From: Sphingomonas aquatilis
GTDB taxonomy: Bacteria > Pseudomonadota > Alphaproteobacteria > Sphingomonadales > Sphingomonadaceae
Reading direction: 5' to 3'
DNA: 64,000 nt
Assembly (NCBI RefSeq): GCF_014196115.1
Contig: NZ_JACIDB010000001.1
Coordinates: forward strand, 868,001 to 932,000
The notes beneath the pieces are model-generated. The model was not told the DNA's origin and did not search any database. It saw nothing but the letters and a program-made list of their open reading frames with translations. Position 1 is the first letter of the stretch, and each line of letters begins with the position of its first letter. The position numbers were made by a program, and so were the translations under genes. Positions 62,072 to 64,000 of this stretch are shown here, in pieces.

Positions 62072-62323
62072 TTATTGTTGGGTCAGGTCCTGGTTCTTGA
62101 CCTCGCCGCCGGTGCCGCTGTTGCCGTCGAACTCGCCGGTGTCCGTGAAGCGCACCGGCTCCAGACCGCCTTCGCCGCGCGCGACCGCGTCGGCGCGTGC
62201 TTCGACCGCCTGTTCGATATCGCTGCGCTCGTCCTTGCGCGTATCTGCCCGCAGCGCATCGGGATTGCCCTCGGGCGCATCGTCCGGCAGCGCCTCGACC
62301 GTGTTGTTGTGCCGATCGGTCAT
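62072..62323 (-). CDS. Small acidic hypothetical protein
   Basis: An 83-residue hydrophilic, acidic protein rich in Asp, Glu and Ala. It has no hydrophobic segment, so it is probably soluble and perhaps unstructured. Its codon pattern is that of the genome. A GGGGCGG...CCGCCCC hairpin (62039-62064) lies just past its stop. It begins one base after the stop of a second small gene. Confidence 0.6.
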   Translation of the reverse strand: MTDRHNNTVEALPDDAPEGNPDALRADTRKDERSDIEQAVEARADAVARGEGGLEPVRFTDTGEFDGNSGTGGEVKNQDLTQQ

Positions 62324-62324
62324 A

Positions 62325-62486
62325 TCAGATCTCCGCCGGTTGCGACGTGCCGGGGTCGCCGGCGGGCGTGGTGGGCGAGGGGATGTCGACGTCGGGCGTC
62401 GGCGGCGTGATTTCGGGCGGCGGTGCGCTCGGCTGGACCGGCTGGCTGGGCTGGGCGGGCGTTTCGGGTGGGGGCTGGGTGGCCAT
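62325..62486 (-). CDS. Very small proline-rich protein
   Basis: A 53-residue protein made largely of Pro, Thr and Gln (for example QPPPETPAQPSQPVQPSAPP) with an acidic middle. The start ATG has GGAGAGTG close before it. It is paired with the acidic 83-residue gene one base downstream. The function is unknown. Confidence 0.5.
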   Translation of the reverse strand: MATQPPPETPAQPSQPVQPSAPPPEITPPTPDVDIPSPTTPAGDPGTSQPAEI

Positions 62487-62637
62487 GGTGACACTCTCCT
62501 TCACCCGCCAAACGTCCCGCAGGCCAGCGGGTTGCGGCGCCCCTTGCTTGCACGCGCCGTGCTGGTATAGACGCGCGCCCAAGGGAATGCCCTTCGAAGT
62601 ACCGCTTCGATGGGATTCCTATCGGCGGGTCCTTCGT

Positions 62638-62722
62638 GCGGGCGTGGCGGAATTGGTAGACGCAGCAGGTTTAGGTCCTGCCATCGCAAGATGTGGGGGT
62701 TCGAGTCCCTTCGCCCGCACCA
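62638..62722 (+). tRNA. tRNA-Leu(UAG)
   Basis: An 85-base class-II tRNA with acceptor GCGGGCG/CGCCCGC, a long variable arm (CATCGCAAGATG), anticodon loop TTTAGGT (anticodon TAG), and encoded 3' CCA (62720-62722). Confidence 0.97.
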
Positions 62723-62793
62723 GTCCCGCCGCTCCGAGCGCGGGACGGCAGCTAAAGATTTTTCGTCAGATTTCTCAAGATTGAAGGCCGGAT

Positions 62794-64000
62794 ATGCAGA
62801 CTGTCGAGACGTTGAACGAGGGCCTGAAGCGCACCTACACGCTGACCATCACGCCGAAGGACATCGATGCCAAGGTCGATGCCGAAGTGAAGCGCGTCGC
62901 GCCGCAGGTGAAGATGCCCGGCTTCCGTCCCGGCAAGGTGCCCGTGAACCTGGTGCGCAAGATGCACGGCGAGGCGCTGGCCGCCGACGCGCTCAACAGC
63001 GCGATCCAGGAAGGCGTACAGTCGCTGATCGCCGACAAGCAGCTGCGCCCCGCGATGCAGCCGTCGGTCGCGCTGAACGACGATTATGCGCCGGGCAAGG
63101 ACGCGGTCGTCACCGTCGAGATGGAAGTGCTGCCCGCCGTGCCGACCCCGGCGATCGACGCGCTGAAGCTGGAGCGTCTGACCGTGCCCGTCGCCGATGA
63201 AGCGGTGGATGAGCAGCTGCAGAAGTTCGCCGACCAGTCGAAGAAGTGGGACGATGCGGCCGAGGACAAGGCGGCCGAAATGGGCGACCTCGTCACCGTC
63301 GATTTCGTCGGCAAGACCAGCGACGGCGTTGCGTTCGACGGCGGCACCGGCACCGACATGGGCGTCGAGCTCGGCTCGGGTCGCCTCATCCCGGGCTTCG
63401 AAGACCAGCTCGTCGGCGTGAAGCTGGGCGAGGAAAAGACGCTCAACGTCACCTTCCCGGAAGACTATGGCGCCAAGGAACTCGCCGGCCAGCCCGCGAC
63501 GTTCGACATCACCGTCAAGAAGATCCAGGTCGCCGGCGAGAGCAAGATCGACGAGGATCTGGCCAAGAACCTCGGCCTCGAGAGCCTCGAGCAGCTGCGC
63601 GGCCTGATCAAGGGTCAGATCGAGCAGGAGCATAACGGCCTCACCCGCACGCACATGAAGCGCAAGCTGCTCGACCAGCTCGCCGAGGGTCACGATTTCG
63701 AAGTGCCGCCGTCGATGGTCGAAGCCGAATTCGCGCAGATCTGGCAGCAGCTGGAGCACGAAGCGACGCACGAGGAAGACCCCGCCGCGGCGATGGCCGA
63801 GATGGAAGCCGAGCGCGACGATTACCGCAAGATCGCCGAGCGCCGCGTGCGTCTGGGCCTGCTGCTGTCGGAAATCGGCCAGGCGAATGGCGTCGAAGTG
63901 ACCCAGCAGGAAATGAACCGCCTGATCGGTCAGGCCGCGCAGCAGTATCGCGGCGAGGACCAGCGCCGCTTCATCCAGTACATCCAGCAGGAGCCGATGG
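62794..64000 (+). CDS. tig: Trigger factor, 3' end outside the window
   Basis: A ribosome-associated chaperone and prolyl isomerase. The first 402 residues are visible. The N-terminal ribosome-binding domain has the signature GFRPGKVP (about 43-50). The FKBP-type isomerase domain (about 150-245) has GDLVTVDFVGKTSDGVAFDG and LGSGRLIPGFEDQLVG. The start of the C-terminal chaperone arms follows. It is cut by the right edge while still open. It lies 71 bases after tRNA-Leu. Confidence 0.97.
   Translation, partial: MQTVETLNEGLKRTYTLTITPKDIDAKVDAEVKRVAPQVKMPGFRPGKVPVNLVRKMHGEALAADALNSAIQEGVQSLIADKQLRPAMQPSVALNDDYAPGKDAVVTVEMEVLPAVPTPAIDALKLERLTVPVADEAVDEQLQKFADQSKKWDDAAEDKAAEMGDLVTVDFVGKTSDGVAFDGGTGTDMGVELGSGRLIPGFEDQLVGVKLGEEKTLNVTFPEDYGAKELAGQPATFDITVKKIQVAGESKIDEDLAKNLGLESLEQLRGLIKGQIEQEHNGLTRTHMKRKLLDQLAEGHDFEVPPSMVEAEFAQIWQQLEHEATHEEDPAAAMAEMEAERDDYRKIAERRVRLGLLLSEIGQANGVEVTQQEMNRLIGQAAQQYRGEDQRRFIQYIQQEPM

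Overview
The window (64 kb, high GC, very dense) looks like the chromosome of a Sphingomonas-like alphaproteobacterium (Sphingomonadales). This rests on the long TonB receptor of the Caulobacter/sphingomonad type, the rpoBC and gatCAB sequences, the abundant short palindromic intergenic repeats and the GC-rich codon use. It is a taxonomic inference without 16S. No rRNA, phage, insertion sequence or CRISPR array was found.

Region 1 (1-26,071) is a two-armed locus for breaking down N-glycans or N-glycopeptides and using N-acetylglucosamine (GlcNAc). The leftward arm is a TonB-dependent receptor followed by GH20, GH2 (beta-mannosidase), GH3, GH125 and GH92 enzymes. Starting from the GH20 gene, the order GH20-GH2-GH3-GH125-GH92 resembles the plant N-glycan cluster (nix) of Xanthomonas campestris, where the GH3 enzyme removes beta-1,2-xylose. 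The rightward arm is cutC, a GntR-family regulator, a SIS-type glucosamine-6-phosphate deaminase, nagA, a GH2 beta-galactosidase-like enzyme, and a complete private GlcNAc phosphotransferase system made of two proteins (IIA-HPr-EI and IIC-IIB). Most neighbouring genes overlap by 1-4 bases. TGGTAT-type sequences lie in the three likely control regions. Palindromic repeats sit inside this operon, and two of them are translated as the N-terminal parts of the GH125 and GH92 Tat-like signal peptides.

Region 2 (26,072-27,791) has tRNA-Gly(CCC) and then a lower-GC patch with three small unknown genes and degenerate GTCCGC...GCGGAC palindromes.

Region 3 (27,792-42,640) is mainly signalling and transport: a beta-propeller/GGDEF diguanylate cyclase, a Pit phosphate transporter with its PhoU-like partner, and a light-sensing group (heme oxygenase, unknown two-HTH protein, second GGDEF protein, bacteriophytochrome kinase). 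A catalase-like protein, a metallophosphoesterase, a DUF2975-XRE-membrane protein operon, and a divergent NAD(P)-binding protein/HxlR pair follow.

Region 4 (42,641-51,600) is rpoC and rpoB. They are read from a near-consensus promoter through a roughly 200-nt leader that contains an intrinsic-terminator hairpin. The ribosomal protein genes rplJ and rplL, which usually precede rpoB, are absent here.

Region 5 (51,601-64,000) holds housekeeping and assorted genes: a Pro/Thr-rich membrane protein, a zinc alcohol dehydrogenase, ruvX, a DUF3089 hydrolase, an unknown protein, an 8-copy heptamer repeat, and the gatC-gatA-(membrane protein)-gatB-GFA operon. It ends with a cyclophilin-type isomerase, two tiny proteins, tRNA-Leu(UAG) and the start of tig (trigger factor), which runs off the right edge.
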